Assembly (NCBI RefSeq): GCF_900156405.1
Contig: NZ_FTNN01000011.1
Coordinates: forward strand, 1-64,000
Origin: Shewanella morhuae
GTDB lineage: Bacteria; Pseudomonadota; Gammaproteobacteria; Enterobacterales; Shewanellaceae
Length of the DNA stretch: 64,000 nt
Direction: 5' to 3'
In this document: positions 37,624 to 47,205 of the stretch, in pieces
How the letters are laid out: the number at the start of each line of letters is the position of its first letter
Position numbering within the stretch: position 1 is the stretch's first letter
Translations under genes and position numbers: made by a program
Notes under the pieces: model-generated
Told to the model about the DNA's origin: nothing
Databases searched by the model: none
Seen by the model: the letters and a program-made list of their open reading frames with translations, nothing else

Positions 37624-38847
37624 TTAAACGGTTGGCGGTATTTGATGCTTTGGGCGATTCAACTGACAAATCCCGACTAACAAAATAGCCGTTAACATGA
37701 GCGCGGCGAAGGGGACAGCGGTACCATCATAAAACATCGCTAATAATGGCCCAGCTAAAGCCCCACAACCAAATCTTAAAGTCCCAATAACCGCCGTTGC
37801 TGTGCCTGTTTCCTGTTTGAACTTCATCAGCACGATCGCATCGGCATTCACTGACATCACCCCGAGGCAACCCATCAAAGGAATAAGCATCATCACGGTA
37901 AAATGATAGCTCAAGTCGAGTAAGTTGACGGTTAATAAACCGACTCCCGCAATGGCGCCAAAAAAAGTCGATACATGCAACATACGCAGCGAGCCATAAC
38001 GACCCACAATACGAGTATTGATGATATTTGCTAGCATCAAGGCACCAACGTTAGTGCTAAATAAGATGGCGAAATAGGATTTATCTAGGGAAAAAACCTC
38101 CATATAAACAAAGGGTGATGCGGTGAGATAACAGAAAAAAGCAAAGGAGGTTAATACGCCGCTGGCAATATTTAACTTAACACCTTGGCGAGTTAATACC
38201 GTTGCGTAGGCACCAAAGAATGACTTTTGGCTGCGAGTATCCATATCTTTATCACTGGGCATTTTCAGTGCAAACAGTACGAGTAACAGTAAGGTTACGG
38301 CATAGGCTGATTGGACAAAGAAGATTAAATGCCAATCACCGAGTTCGAGGATCACACTGCCAATGCTTGGGGCCAATAATGGTGCCAACATCATGATTAA
38401 ACTCACATATGACATACCCTTAGCGGTATTGTCACCATAAACCTCCTTTATGTATCCCGGTACTACCACAGTTGCGGCTGCGCCGATAAAAGCTTGCAAA
38501 AAACGCAGTCCTAGAAAGACTTCGACCTGACCAGCAAAACCAATCAGCAAACTGGTTAACATAAATCCACTCAGCCCCATGATCACCATAGGGCGACGGC
38601 CAATACGGTCAGCTAAAGGGCCAAAACACAACATGCCAAGGGCATAACCTGCTAGATAAATACTTAGGGATTGTTGCACCGTGGTGACATCAGTTTGAAA
38701 ATTGAGCGCCAATGTCGACATTGCGGGTAAGTACATGTCGATGGCTAGTGGGGTGATAGCGACAATTGCCGCAAGCATAGGAATAAGCAAAGCTAAATTT
38801 GGTATAGATCTACTGTTATAAGCAGAAGGTTGTGATTGTGGGTCCAC
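37624..38847 (-). CDS. Bcr/CflA-type MFS drug efflux transporter
   Basis: 407 residues, about 12 TM segments. N-terminal segment with AITPLAIDMYLPAMSTLALNF is the DHA1 Bcr/CflA signature, and GPLADRIGRRPMVIMGL the MFS loop 2–3 motif. These proteins export drugs such as bicyclomycin, chloramphenicol or sulfonamides, and sometimes amino acids. The substrate cannot be read. Single gene with its own upstream region. Confidence 0.88.
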   Translation of the reverse strand: MDPQSQPSAYNSRSIPNLALLIPMLAAIVAITPLAIDMYLPAMSTLALNFQTDVTTVQQSLSIYLAGYALGMLCFGPLADRIGRRPMVIMGLSGFMLTSLLIGFAGQVEVFLGLRFLQAFIGAAATVVVPGYIKEVYGDNTAKGMSYVSLIMMLAPLLAPSIGSVILELGDWHLIFFVQSAYAVTLLLLVLFALKMPSDKDMDTRSQKSFFGAYATVLTRQGVKLNIASGVLTSFAFFCYLTASPFVYMEVFSLDKSYFAILFSTNVGALMLANIINTRIVGRYGSLRMLHVSTFFGAIAGVGLLTVNLLDLSYHFTVMMLIPLMGCLGVMSVNADAIVLMKFKQETGTATAVIGTLRFGCGALAGPLLAMFYDGTAVPFAALMLTAILLVGICQLNRPKHQIPPTV

Positions 38848-39282
38848 GGTTACCTCTTGTGAAAAAATGAAAATGGTTTTAGCGGACTGACGCTAGTTTA
38901 ATAACATTGTTCTATGACAATACGCTGTTGTTACAATCACTATCAGCTAGCGCTTTGCATCAATATGAAAGCTATGGTTAAGATAATTAGTAGAATTTAG
39001 AGTAAAAAATGAATGGTGTTACTCACCCATATTGTTAGGCGCAAACTCATAGCATAGTAAAGTGCTCTGCTAAATAAACCAATCTTTGCGGTAATTTTTT
39101 TACATTGTTTTGTCGATTAAATTGTAACTAAGTTGTCTCTCGTGTTTACGCGTTTTTTAAGAAACCTTGTGCACAGGGGTCGTCCTCAATATTAATTATC
39201 TGCAGCGCCTCATTATGTGTGAATTAATTTCATCTCAGCCACGATGAGTAAAATAATTTATTTACAAGCTATTAAGTCTTTT
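38848..39282. other. Intergenic region between MFS gene and MocR gene (435 bp)
   Basis: No gene supported; a 63-codon frame at 39244 is the antisense shadow of the MocR gene's end. AT-rich. It holds the MFS promoter and the 3' end region of the MocR gene; no clear terminator hairpin seen. Confidence 0.35.
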
Positions 39283-40641
39283 TTATACCACGGAATAGGC
39301 ATTTTGCACCAAAGAATGAATAGTAGCTTCAATACAGTCAATTGCTTGCTGAAATTGTGCATTATTTTCAGCGCCGCCCAGGCTCAAGCGGATAAAATTA
39401 TCATGGCAATTAAAATCATCGCCATTACGAATTAATATACCTTTTGCGGCCAGAGCGGTTACAAGATGATGCGCCTTAATATCTTCGGGTAGTTGTAACC
39501 AACCGTTGAGTCCTCGCCAAGTTTGGGTTAATTCTAACCTTTCACCCATAGCAACACAGAGGTTTTGGCGCTGGCGCACAATGGCATCTCTATCTGCAGT
39601 GATTTGTCCTTTCTTAATTAACTGACATGCAATTTCAATATTGAGTGGTGACACCATCCAACATTGGCTATGAATCGCGAGGCGTACTTGGGCGATAAGG
39701 GCTTCTGGGACCAGAATGAAACCTTGTCTTAAACCACCAGAAAATAATTTCGATAAGCTAGAAATATAAATGACCCGTGGAATAGCCAGCTGTTTTGCTA
39801 ATTGCCACAGGGGAGAATGCCATTCTTCGGGCAAACAATAATTCACATCATCTTCAATAATATAGAACTGGTACTGCTCTGCCAGTTCGAGGATTTTTTG
39901 TCGCTGAGACTCACTGTATTGAATGCAAGTGGGATTTTGGTTATTTAGGGTGAGATAAACAATTTTTGGATGGTGAGTTTGTAATAACACCTCAAAGCGG
40001 GTGAGATCGACCCCTTCATGGGTGAGCGGTACGCCAATGCTGGTTATGCCGAGTTGTTTAGCGCAAATTCTCACCCCAGGATAGCTGTATTGCTCGTGTA
40101 GCAGTACATCACCCGTCGATAAAAAAGCATTCAAACAGGCAAAAATGGCTTGCTGTCCGCCATGGGTGAAAATGAGTTGCTCAGGAGTTTGTTGTATACC
40201 GCGTTGGTTAAGCCATTGATGAAATACTTGCTGGTGTTGATCTAATGGGCCAGCACGATAACCCAGTAACTGACTGAGTTTAGTTGGGTCTTTCGCCAAT
40301 TGGCTGAGGCAATCGCTTAGGGTGCTGATTTGATCTGTCAGAGGCTGCTGACAGGTTGCCATATTCAGCTGTACGTTACCAAGTTCAGGTATTGGGGCAG
40401 TATTAACATAAGTACCATCTCCGACACGTGCTTGCACATAACCGCGTTGCTCAGCCAGCGCATAGGCACGGGTTACTGTGCCAATAGTAATTCCTAAAAT
40501 ATCGGCTAAACGGCGCTGTGGTGGCAGTTTACTGCCTTGGGGTAACACCTTGTGTAATATGCCTTGTTCTATGGCGCTGACTAAGCGCTGATATTTAGGG
40601 CCTGAAAATTCGGTTAGATCCGGTGTCCAGATTGTACCCAT
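39283..40641 (-). CDS. MocR-type regulator (GntR HTH fused to aminotransferase fold)
   Basis: 452 residues. N-terminal GntR winged HTH (YQRLVSAIEQGILHKVLPQG … PQRRLADILGITIGTVTRAY), then a class I aminotransferase domain used as a PLP-binding effector domain; the PLP lysine is in YISSLSKLFSGGLRQGF, and YLTLNNQNPTC and IIEDDVNY are cofactor-binding blocks. MocR proteins usually control PLP, GABA or amino-acid genes. It is divergent from a LysE-type exporter with a nested palindrome between, so that exporter is the probable target. Confidence 0.92.
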   Translation of the reverse strand: MGTIWTPDLTEFSGPKYQRLVSAIEQGILHKVLPQGSKLPPQRRLADILGITIGTVTRAYALAEQRGYVQARVGDGTYVNTAPIPELGNVQLNMATCQQPLTDQISTLSDCLSQLAKDPTKLSQLLGYRAGPLDQHQQVFHQWLNQRGIQQTPEQLIFTHGGQQAIFACLNAFLSTGDVLLHEQYSYPGVRICAKQLGITSIGVPLTHEGVDLTRFEVLLQTHHPKIVYLTLNNQNPTCIQYSESQRQKILELAEQYQFYIIEDDVNYCLPEEWHSPLWQLAKQLAIPRVIYISSLSKLFSGGLRQGFILVPEALIAQVRLAIHSQCWMVSPLNIEIACQLIKKGQITADRDAIVRQRQNLCVAMGERLELTQTWRGLNGWLQLPEDIKAHHLVTALAAKGILIRNGDDFNCHDNFIRLSLGGAENNAQFQQAIDCIEATIHSLVQNAYSVV

Positions 40642-40665
40642 GACAATAAATCCATTGATCTCTAA

Positions 40666-40723
40666 TATTGTCTGTATATTATTTATTGCATCTGTTTATG
40701 TCAATAAATGTATGCATACAATA
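40666..40723. promoter_or_regulatory. Nested inverted repeat between MocR and LysE genes
   Basis: Outer arms TATTGTCTGTAT (40666–40677) and ATGCATACAATA (40712–40723), inner arms ATTTATTG (40681–40688) and CAATAAAT (40702–40709), all centred near 40695. The right arm includes the 12-bp palindrome TGTATGCATACA (40709–40720). A two-fold site of this size suits a dimeric or tetrameric regulator covering both promoters. Confidence 0.6.
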
Positions 40724-40734
40724 CTAGGGCGATT

Positions 40735-41361
40735 ATGAATACCGCATTACTCCACGATCCACAACTATGGACGTTGATGGCATCAACGGCGCTATTTTGC
40801 GCCACGATGACAATGACTCCAGGGCCTAATAATGTGTTACTGGCCAGTTCAGGGGCGCACTTTGGTGTGCTACGTACCGTACCGCATATTGCAGGGATAC
40901 GCTTAGGTTCAACCTCTTTACATCTTTCGGTATTATTCGGACTCGGCGCCTTGTTCGAAGTAATGCCTATATTTCATCAAATATTAAAGTATTTTGCTTT
41001 AGTGTATTTGCTTTATCTAGCCTACAAATTAGTGACATTGCCAGTACATAATACGAATTTAGATGACGGTCGAAAACCGATGACGCTGATTGAAGCCGCA
41101 TTATTCCAATGGATTAACCCCAAGTCTTGGATGTCGACGATTACTTTGTGCAGCGCTTTTACATTAGGCGGTGATAGTTTCTGGTTAAGTGCTTTTCTGG
41201 GAGTCTTAGTGTTTAACTTAGTGGGTTTTCCCGCCTCATTCACTTGGGTATTTGTCGGGGCGGCGATCAGTAAAAAGCTTAATACCGATAGACGTAAACG
41301 CCATTTCAACTGGTTTATGGGCAGTTTGCTATTAATATCACTGCCGATGATTTTGCGTTAA
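40735..41361 (+). CDS. LysE-family amino acid exporter
   Basis: 208 residues from the ATG at 40735; the ATG at 40708 lies inside the operator palindrome and is unlikely. Six hydrophobic segments expected; the signature TPGPNNVLLASSGAHFG lies near the N-terminus, and FQWINPKSWMSTITLCSAF is the second family block. Members export basic amino acids, homoserine, threonine or cysteine derivatives; substrate not assignable. Controlled probably by the divergent MocR protein. Confidence 0.9.
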   Translation: MNTALLHDPQLWTLMASTALFCATMTMTPGPNNVLLASSGAHFGVLRTVPHIAGIRLGSTSLHLSVLFGLGALFEVMPIFHQILKYFALVYLLYLAYKLVTLPVHNTNLDDGRKPMTLIEAALFQWINPKSWMSTITLCSAFTLGGDSFWLSAFLGVLVFNLVGFPASFTWVFVGAAISKKLNTDRRKRHFNWFMGSLLLISLPMILR

Positions 41362-41767
41362 TGGCGTTTAATACCACTAAGATTATCGTTTATAGAAAGT
41401 TAGCACCAAACAAACTTGGGTAATGATTGGCTTTATGCCATAAGCAATATTAGTATTGGTGACTTTTTGACTAAGGAGGTCTAAAGGTCATCATTTTTGG
41501 GGTAGTTGTACTCAGCCTAAGGTATTTCAAGTATTATTTAATCTTAACTGGGTATAGTGGCTGTTATAACGGATTAATCTTATTACGTTATTTACAAAAC
41601 TCATTCTACAGATGTAGTTTTTTCGTTATCAAGGTGAGTTTGCATACCGAATCACGGGCTATTAGCCGTAAGGTTAACGCAGAGAAAGAGAAGATAAGCT
41701 GTAGAGACTCAGAGCTTATTCCAAGCTCGGTCAGTTAACTTGGGAGTGAATATATGGAGGTTATCGC
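41362..41767 (+). promoter_or_regulatory. Long untranslated region before the SulP gene
   Basis: 406 bp without a gene. AGGAGGTC at about 41475 resembles a ribosome site with no gene after it. CTACA-GA-TGTAG then six T at 41606–41623 looks terminator-like but the loop is too small. A 5-codon frame ATG GAG GTT ATC GCG TGA (41754–41771) overlaps the SulP start codon. Confidence 0.35.
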
Positions 41768-43525
41768 GTGAAGTTTCCCAGTTTAGTTTCATTTATGCCA
41801 GGTTTAGCGCAAATGCTGCAGTATGAAAAACAATGGTTAAGGGACGATGTCCGTGCTGGCTTATCTGTTGCTGCGGTGGCGTTACCCGTTGCAATTGCTT
41901 ATGCCCAATTGACCGGTGTGAATGCTGCTGTTGGCTTGTATTCTTGTGTTTTACCTATGTTGGTGTACGCCTTTTTTGGTACCTCCAGGCAGCTCATTGT
42001 AGGGCCTGATGCGGCAACTTGCGCAGTGATTGCAGCTGTTGTTACGCCGCTTGCAGCGGGCGACAGTATGAAACATTGGCAGTTAGTCATGACCATGACG
42101 GCTATGACGGGTTTTTGGTGCCTTATTGCGAGTCGTTTTAAGCTCGGTGTATTTGCTGATTTTCTTTCAAAACCGATTTTGATGGGATTACTTAACGGGG
42201 TCGCGATTACCATTATTGTTGGCCAATTTTCAAAAATTTTTGGTTTTACCTTTGATGAGCGTTATCTCATTGAACGCCTCAGCCTTACCCCTTCTTATTT
42301 ATCAAAAACCCATTGGCCAACATTGTCTATGGGAATTGTAACGCTGGCAACCTACGCCTTACTCAAACATTTTCGTCCCCAATGGCCAGCTTCAATGTGT
42401 GCAATGGCAATGGCGGCTTTTCTGGTTTGGATGTTTAACCTAACAAGTCTGGATATTAGCGTTGTGGGGGAGGTTGCCGCAGGGTTACCTACTTTTCAAG
42501 TCCCTGCTTTTGATTTAGGTATTACCCGTGAGCTTGTGATCCCCGCACTTAACTTGGCCATGGTAAGCTTTGTCAGTATGATGCTGACAGCGCGAAGCTT
42601 TGCAGCAAAAAATGGTTATGATATCGATGCCGATAAAGAATTTAGGGCGCTAGGTTTAGCGAATATAGCCTCGGCATTATCCCAAGGTTTTGCTGTGAGC
42701 GGTGCCGATTCTCGTACCGCCGTTAACGATGCCAATGGCGGTAAAAGTCAATTAGTATCCATTATTGCTGCGGTGTTAATTGGCATCGTAGCACTCTTTT
42801 TTACCGAGCCGCTAAAGTATATTCCGAGTGCCGCCTTGGGTGTGGTACTGGTGATTGCTTCTATTTCACTTATTGATTTAAAGTCGTTATGGAACCTGCG
42901 CATAAGGGATCGTTCTGCTTTTTTATTAGCCTCAATTACGTTGTTCTCGGTATTGTTTATTGGGGTCATCCCGGGGATAACCTTGGCGGTATTACTGGGC
43001 TTATTCCAATTCTTGGCGACGGTTATGCGCCCAACAGATCAAGTGCTTGGATTGGATCATAAGGGCGTTATTCGTAGTATTGATGATTCGGATAAAGCAA
43101 AGTCAGTTCCAGGTGTGTTTATCTACCGTTTTAATTCTCCATTAACCTACTTCAATGCAGCCTATTTTAAGCGCCGTTTGTTAGAGCGATTTGTACGTGA
43201 GTCGGAGCCGGTTGATTGCATAATTATTGATGCGGTACCTTGTTTTACACATTTAGATTTAAGTGTGATGGCGATGTTAGCTGATTTACATCAGTTACTT
43301 AAAAAGCGTGGAGTACGTTTAGTCTTAGCGGGTCGCAAGCGGCAGATGCTGGGATGGTTCGAGCAAGCTGGTATGCATACGGGTGAAGGAGGGATTTTGA
43401 TCCGGCCTGATTTATACCTTGCTCTTAAAATGAATCAGAGTTACAAACAGGCTTTGGCCGAAGGGCAAGCACCTGTTATTCAAAAGATTCCGGATGACTC
43501 AGTATTACTACACAGCCATTTATAG
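41768..43525 (+). CDS. SulP-family anion transporter with STAS domain
   Basis: 585 residues. GTG start with GGAGG 7 nt before it. SLC26/SulP membrane domain of 12–14 segments (about 28–430) beginning with DDVRAGLSVAAVALPVAIAY and the PDAATCAVIAAVV block, then a cytoplasmic STAS domain (about 440–560; IIDAVPCFTHLDLSVMAML contains the loop that is phosphorylated in anti-sigma antagonists, here without a clear Ser). Members move sulfate, bicarbonate or dicarboxylates. No carbonic anhydrase next to it (can is 4 kb away). Substrate open. Confidence 0.92.
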   Translation: MKFPSLVSFMPGLAQMLQYEKQWLRDDVRAGLSVAAVALPVAIAYAQLTGVNAAVGLYSCVLPMLVYAFFGTSRQLIVGPDAATCAVIAAVVTPLAAGDSMKHWQLVMTMTAMTGFWCLIASRFKLGVFADFLSKPILMGLLNGVAITIIVGQFSKIFGFTFDERYLIERLSLTPSYLSKTHWPTLSMGIVTLATYALLKHFRPQWPASMCAMAMAAFLVWMFNLTSLDISVVGEVAAGLPTFQVPAFDLGITRELVIPALNLAMVSFVSMMLTARSFAAKNGYDIDADKEFRALGLANIASALSQGFAVSGADSRTAVNDANGGKSQLVSIIAAVLIGIVALFFTEPLKYIPSAALGVVLVIASISLIDLKSLWNLRIRDRSAFLLASITLFSVLFIGVIPGITLAVLLGLFQFLATVMRPTDQVLGLDHKGVIRSIDDSDKAKSVPGVFIYRFNSPLTYFNAAYFKRRLLERFVRESEPVDCIIIDAVPCFTHLDLSVMAMLADLHQLLKKRGVRLVLAGRKRQMLGWFEQAGMHTGEGGILIRPDLYLALKMNQSYKQALAEGQAPVIQKIPDDSVLLHSHL

Positions 43526-43594
43526 TTAACGCTTGGCGTTTATAGGCGGTAGTGCTTAATTTTATAATGATATCTTTCGTAAAAAATATTCTAG

Positions 43595-43627
43595 AAATAG
43601 CGTAACTAAGGTTGCGCTATTTTTTTC
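43595..43627 (+). terminator. Terminator of the SulP gene
   Basis: AAATAGCG (43595–43602) and CGCTATTT (43615–43622) with an inner AAC/GTT pair, followed by a T-run. Confidence 0.8.
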
Positions 43628-43671
43628 GCCAGTAACTTATCAATAGAATGGGGCTTAGGTTTTGTTCCCGT

Positions 43672-43878
43672 TTAGTCTTTAAGAATTCTATCTAGTGGAA
43701 TAAAACCGTGGTAAGCATAGTAACCCATAGGGCCAAGTATCAGGCTGAGTAAACACCAGAAGCATTTCTTATTTGTGCTGAGGTTGACTCTACTGTTGAA
43801 GGCTCTAAAGGCGAATAGACAATGTAATAACAGCAATCCTGTCAGCATAATTATGATGTTGATATCCATATGTTCCAA
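43672..43878 (-). CDS. Small two-helix membrane protein (unrecognised)
   Basis: 68 residues. Two hydrophobic segments (about 5–25 and 41–56) with CFWCLLSLILGPMGYYAYH between a Cys pair and a Gly-Pro turn. TTG at 43878 is preceded by AAGGA at 8 nt; the ATG three codons later (43869) would be 17 nt away, so the TTG is preferred. The pattern resembles small phospholipase-D-N-type membrane proteins, but this is not firm. Convergent with the SulP gene. Confidence 0.6.
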   Translation of the reverse strand: MEHMDINIIIMLTGLLLLHCLFAFRAFNSRVNLSTNKKCFWCLLSLILGPMGYYAYHGFIPLDRILKD

Positions 43879-44031
43879 CGCACGTATCCTTGTATTTTCT
43901 CATTCACGCTCTTGAGACATTAAGAGCGGTGGCTTTTTATTTAGCTATGTTGCCCAGTAATCAGCACTTTACTCGAACGGCGGATTAATATCCATAACAT
44001 AAAATCACAATAATCCTTTTAATTTATTGGC

Positions 44032-44688
44032 TTACCAATCTCCTAACAAGTAAATCGGCGCATGACTAGCATTCCAGATCACATGTTTATGCATGGCGCT
44101 AATAAATATTTCGCTAGACATTAATCGCTCTAACCATGTGGCTACAGCAGGAAAGTCATCACTCAGCACATGTTTAGTTTCTACTGCGGCAAATTGGCGT
44201 ATAAAAGGTGCGATGGCATAGTCGGCGAGGCGAGGTGTATGGCTCACTAAAAATGGCGTTTCACTAAGGCAATGTTCCAGTTGTATGAGAAAACAGCTCG
44301 CCTGTCGGTAATAATCTGCTTGCGTTTGCTCAGGGTAACGATCGCTATATTTATAGCGATCAAGCCATGGTTTAAATTGCACATCATTTTGTTCGATAAG
44401 TAAGGCCATTTTATCGGCAGCTGCAGGATTTTTATGGCATAACAAATCTAATGGATCGCGCTGCATGAGTGCCCAGCGCATAATATCAAGGCTCTGGGCT
44501 ATGGCATCGCCGTTCGGTAACACTAGCACGGGCACTGTGCCTTTAGGTGACACGGCCAGCATCTCTAGCGGTTTGGCTTTAAGTGTAATTTCGCGGATTT
44601 CTAGATTACATTGAGCGAGTAATAATCCAAGACGCGCCCGTATGGCATAGGGGCAGCGGCGGAAAGTATACAGAACGGCTAAAGCCAT
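44032..44688 (-). CDS. Glutathione S-transferase-like protein
   Basis: 218 residues. N-terminal thioredoxin fold with the cysteine CPYAIRARLGLLLAQ (CPYC-like with one Cys) and the cis-proline block GTVPVLVLPNGDAIAQSLDI; C-terminal helical domain from about 90. Omega/beta-like GST. Probably a glutathione-dependent thiol transferase or reductase; substrate unknown. AGGAG precedes the ATG. Confidence 0.85.
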   Translation of the reverse strand: MALAVLYTFRRCPYAIRARLGLLLAQCNLEIREITLKAKPLEMLAVSPKGTVPVLVLPNGDAIAQSLDIMRWALMQRDPLDLLCHKNPAAADKMALLIEQNDVQFKPWLDRYKYSDRYPEQTQADYYRQASCFLIQLEHCLSETPFLVSHTPRLADYAIAPFIRQFAAVETKHVLSDDFPAVATWLERLMSSEIFISAMHKHVIWNASHAPIYLLGDW

Positions 44689-44977
44689 ACAGGACTCCTC
44701 ACTTGTGTTATTAGTTTGAAAAAGCCTTGGCAGGAATGCGGCTTATGAAAGGCGCAGATAGTACCGTGTTAATACATATATTTGTGTTTAATTTGTATTC
44801 AACACATTGTTTTTATCACTCATATACGTAAAGAATAACAGACCCAGCATTTTATCTGTGTTTATCTGGCTGTGACTCAGGTAAAATTCTGCGCTATTTT
44901 GGGATCTGTAGCAAATCTACAGATGGTTAATGTGTTTATGCACTGGAAATGAAGTTCCAGCCAGCAAAGAGGGTGTT

Positions 44978-45982
44978 ATGGCTAAAGTTGTCGTGTGTGC
45001 GTTATATAAATTTGTGTCGTTACCGCATTTTGAATCGATTCGAGCACCATTGCTCGAAATGATGGAACAGGCCGAAATCAAAGGTACTTTACTACTGGCA
45101 AGTGAGGGGATTAATGGCACCGTCGCAGGTACTGAACAAGCTATCGAAGCACTATTAGTTTGGCTCAATAGCCAAAATAGTCTGGATAAGATTGTTCATA
45201 AACTGTCATTTGACGATGAAATGCCGTTCTATCGCACTAAAGTTAAATTGAAAAACGAAATCGTGACTATGGGCATTGAAGGGATTGACCCTTTAAAAGT
45301 CGTTGGTACTTACGTTAAGCCACAAGATTGGAACGCGCTGATCTCAGATCCCGATGTGATTTTAGTCGATACTCGCAATGACTATGAGGTTCAAATCGGC
45401 ACCTTCAAAAATGCGGTTAACCCAGTCACCGAAACCTTCAGAGAATTCCCTGAATATGTGAAGCAGAATCTTGATCCTGCCAAACATAAAAAAGTGGCAA
45501 TGTTCTGCACTGGTGGTATTCGTTGTGAAAAATCAACCGCCTATTTGAAAGAGCAAGGTTTTGAAGAGGTCTACCATCTTGAGGGCGGCATTCTTAAATA
45601 TCTTGAAGAAGTCAAAGCCGAAGAAAGCCTGTGGGAAGGCGAGTGTTTCGTATTCGATAATCGTGTTGCGGTAAATCATGATTTAAAGAAAGGCCAATAC
45701 GATCAATGTAATGCTTGTCGTATGCCTATCACTGAAGTTGAAAAACAGAGCCCAGCTTATGTGCAAGGCGTGAGCTGCCCACATTGTATTGATAAAATTT
45801 CTGACGAGCAGCGCAAACGTTTTGTTGAGCGTGAACGCCAAGTGAATCTAGCCAAAGCCCGTAATGAAGCGCACATCGGCAGCGATGTAAATCAAGTGAT
45901 TGAAGCCCGCCGCGAGCAGAAAGAAGCACAGCGTCGACTCGCCGCCGAGAAAAATAACGCGAAAAAATCACCAGTGTTATAA
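44978..45982 (+). CDS. trhO: tRNA uridine-34 hydroxylase TrhO (rhodanese type)
   Basis: 334 residues from the ATG at 44978 with GAGG upstream; the in-frame extension to 44930 is not supported. TrhO makes 5-hydroxyuridine at position 34 of some tRNAs (formerly YceA). N-terminal UPF0176 domain with [14 protein letters not shown], central rhodanese domain with [12 protein letters not shown] and the active-site cysteine loop [16 protein letters not shown]-terminal zinc-ribbon-like cysteines (CNACRMPI and CPHC). A terminator follows. Confidence 0.95.
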   Translation: MAKVVVCALYKFVSLPHFESIRAPLLEMMEQAEIKGTLLLASEGINGTVAGTEQAIEALLVWLNSQNSLDKIVHKLSFDDEMPFYRTKVKLKNEIVTMGIEGIDPLKVVGTYVKPQDWNALISDPDVILVDTRNDYEVQIGTFKNAVNPVTETFREFPEYVKQNLDPAKHKKVAMFCTGGIRCEKSTAYLKEQGFEEVYHLEGGILKYLEEVKAEESLWEGECFVFDNRVAVNHDLKKGQYDQCNACRMPITEVEKQSPAYVQGVSCPHCIDKISDEQRKRFVERERQVNLAKARNEAHIGSDVNQVIEARREQKEAQRRLAAEKNNAKKSPVL

Positions 45983-46020
45983 AACATACAGTGTGAGTCA
46001 CTAATATAATGTGCATTATG

Positions 46021-46042
46021 GCCCGACTTGTTCGGGCTATTT
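46021..46042 (+). terminator. Terminator of trhO
   Basis: GCCCGA (46021–46026) and TCGGGC (46032–46037), 5-nt loop, then TATTTTTTC. Confidence 0.88.
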
Positions 46043-46122
46043 TTTCATTATTTATTGTGTGCTTGCGCGAAAAGACAAATCTAACAATTGGCTTTAAAGC
46101 GTTTAGGTTTAATTATTTTATT

Positions 46123-46147
46123 AAAAAAGCGCATTTAGCGCCTTTTT
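46123..46147 (-). terminator. Terminator of DUF2897–kdsB
   Basis: On the minus strand GCGC-TAAAT-GCGC followed by six T; flanking A/T tracts (46123–46128 and 46143–46147) extend the stem. Confidence 0.75.
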
Positions 46148-46180
46148 AAAAACCATAAAATAAACACGCTTAAGCACTGA

Positions 46181-46432
46181 TTACTCTTTGCGATCCTTTG
46201 TATTAGGCTCTGAACTCGTCTCTGTTGCTGAGGTTGGCTGTAATGATGTGTCATTATCTGCTTCACTAGGCGTTTTATCAGGATCGTCATCGCTTGTCTT
46301 TATCTGTTTATCTTTGCCATGCTGACCAAATTGCGGCAGCTTAAACTTAGCACTGTATTTGAGTGCGGCAAGATTACTGGCAATGACACCAAGGATCAAA
46401 ATAATCAGGATCCAAACTTCTAAGGTTGACAT
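46181..46432 (-). CDS. DUF2897 family small membrane protein
   Basis: 83 residues. One N-terminal TM helix (about 6–26, VWILIILILGVIASNLAAL), then a short basic stretch and a disordered acidic Ser/Thr/Asp-rich tail. The family is known only from this layout and has no assigned function. AGGAG precedes the ATG. It follows kdsB by 35 bp on the same strand and probably shares its transcript. Confidence 0.8.
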   Translation of the reverse strand: MSTLEVWILIILILGVIASNLAALKYSAKFKLPQFGQHGKDKQIKTSDDDPDKTPSEADNDTSLQPTSATETSSEPNTKDRKE

Positions 46433-46467
46433 ACTCAGCTCCTATTTCAAAAAGACCAACAATGCAA

Positions 46468-47205
46468 TTACTTAGCCGCTAATCTTTGCTCACATTTACG
46501 AATGTCATCTGGCACATCGACTTCGACAGAATCAAAATCGCTAATCGCTATTTTGATCTTATAACCATGTTCTAGGGCGCGTAATTGTTCAAGTTTTTCT
46601 AGTTCTTCTAGGCGACCTAATGGCAGCGCGGCAAAAGCTTGTACAAATTTGCGGGTATAAGCGTAAACGCCTAAATGCTTATAAACAGGGTAATCTTGCG
46701 TATCGCGACCAAAGGGAATGCGAGCACGGGAGAAATAAAGGGCAAAGTCGTTGTTATCAAACACCATCTTCACATGCATTGGGTCATCAAGCTCGGCTTT
46801 ATTATCAATCACTAAACCTAAAGTGGCCATTTCAAACTCACCTGGGTGATCTTTAAATAGATTGATTAACTGTTCAATAGAAGTGGGATTAATCAGCGGC
46901 TGGTCGCCTTGCAGGTTGATGACTAAATCATCATCTTTTAGCCCTAAGAGGCTTATCGCTTCATTGATACGATCTGTACCTGATGCTGCATCTGGGCTGG
47001 TCATAACAACATTGCCGCCAAAACCTTCAACAACCGCCTTAATGCGATCATCATCGGTCGCGACATAAATGTTAGTCAGACCTTTGGCTAACGATGCGCG
47101 TTCATACACATGTTGGATCATAGGTTTGCCATTAATCAGTGCTAAGGGTTTACCCGGAAAGCGGCTTGAAGCATAACGAGCGGGGATTAAAAGAGTGACA
47201 TTCAT
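46468..47205 (-). CDS. kdsB: CMP-(8-amino-)Kdo synthetase KdsB
   Basis: 245 residues from the ATG at 47205 (AGGA 7 nt before it; a TTG one codon earlier is less likely). Cytidylyltransferase activating the Kdo-type sugar for lipid A–core synthesis. Motifs: [15 protein letters not shown] (nucleotide binding), [17 protein letters not shown] and YKHLGVYAY. In Shewanella oneidensis the enzyme is known to act on 8-amino-3,8-dideoxy-manno-octulosonate made by KdnA/KdnB; this protein is likely the same type, but no kdnAB genes are in the window. Confidence 0.93.
   Translation of the reverse strand: MNVTLLIPARYASSRFPGKPLALINGKPMIQHVYERASLAKGLTNIYVATDDDRIKAVVEGFGGNVVMTSPDAASGTDRINEAISLLGLKDDDLVINLQGDQPLINPTSIEQLINLFKDHPGEFEMATLGLVIDNKAELDDPMHVKMVFDNNDFALYFSRARIPFGRDTQDYPVYKHLGVYAYTRKFVQAFAALPLGRLEELEKLEQLRALEHGYKIKIAISDFDSVEVDVPDDIRKCEQRLAAK

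Noticed and set aside
41606..41623. CTACA-GA-TGTAG plus six T as a terminator before SulP
   Set aside because: The loop would be only 2 nt unless pairs are broken, leaving a very weak stem.
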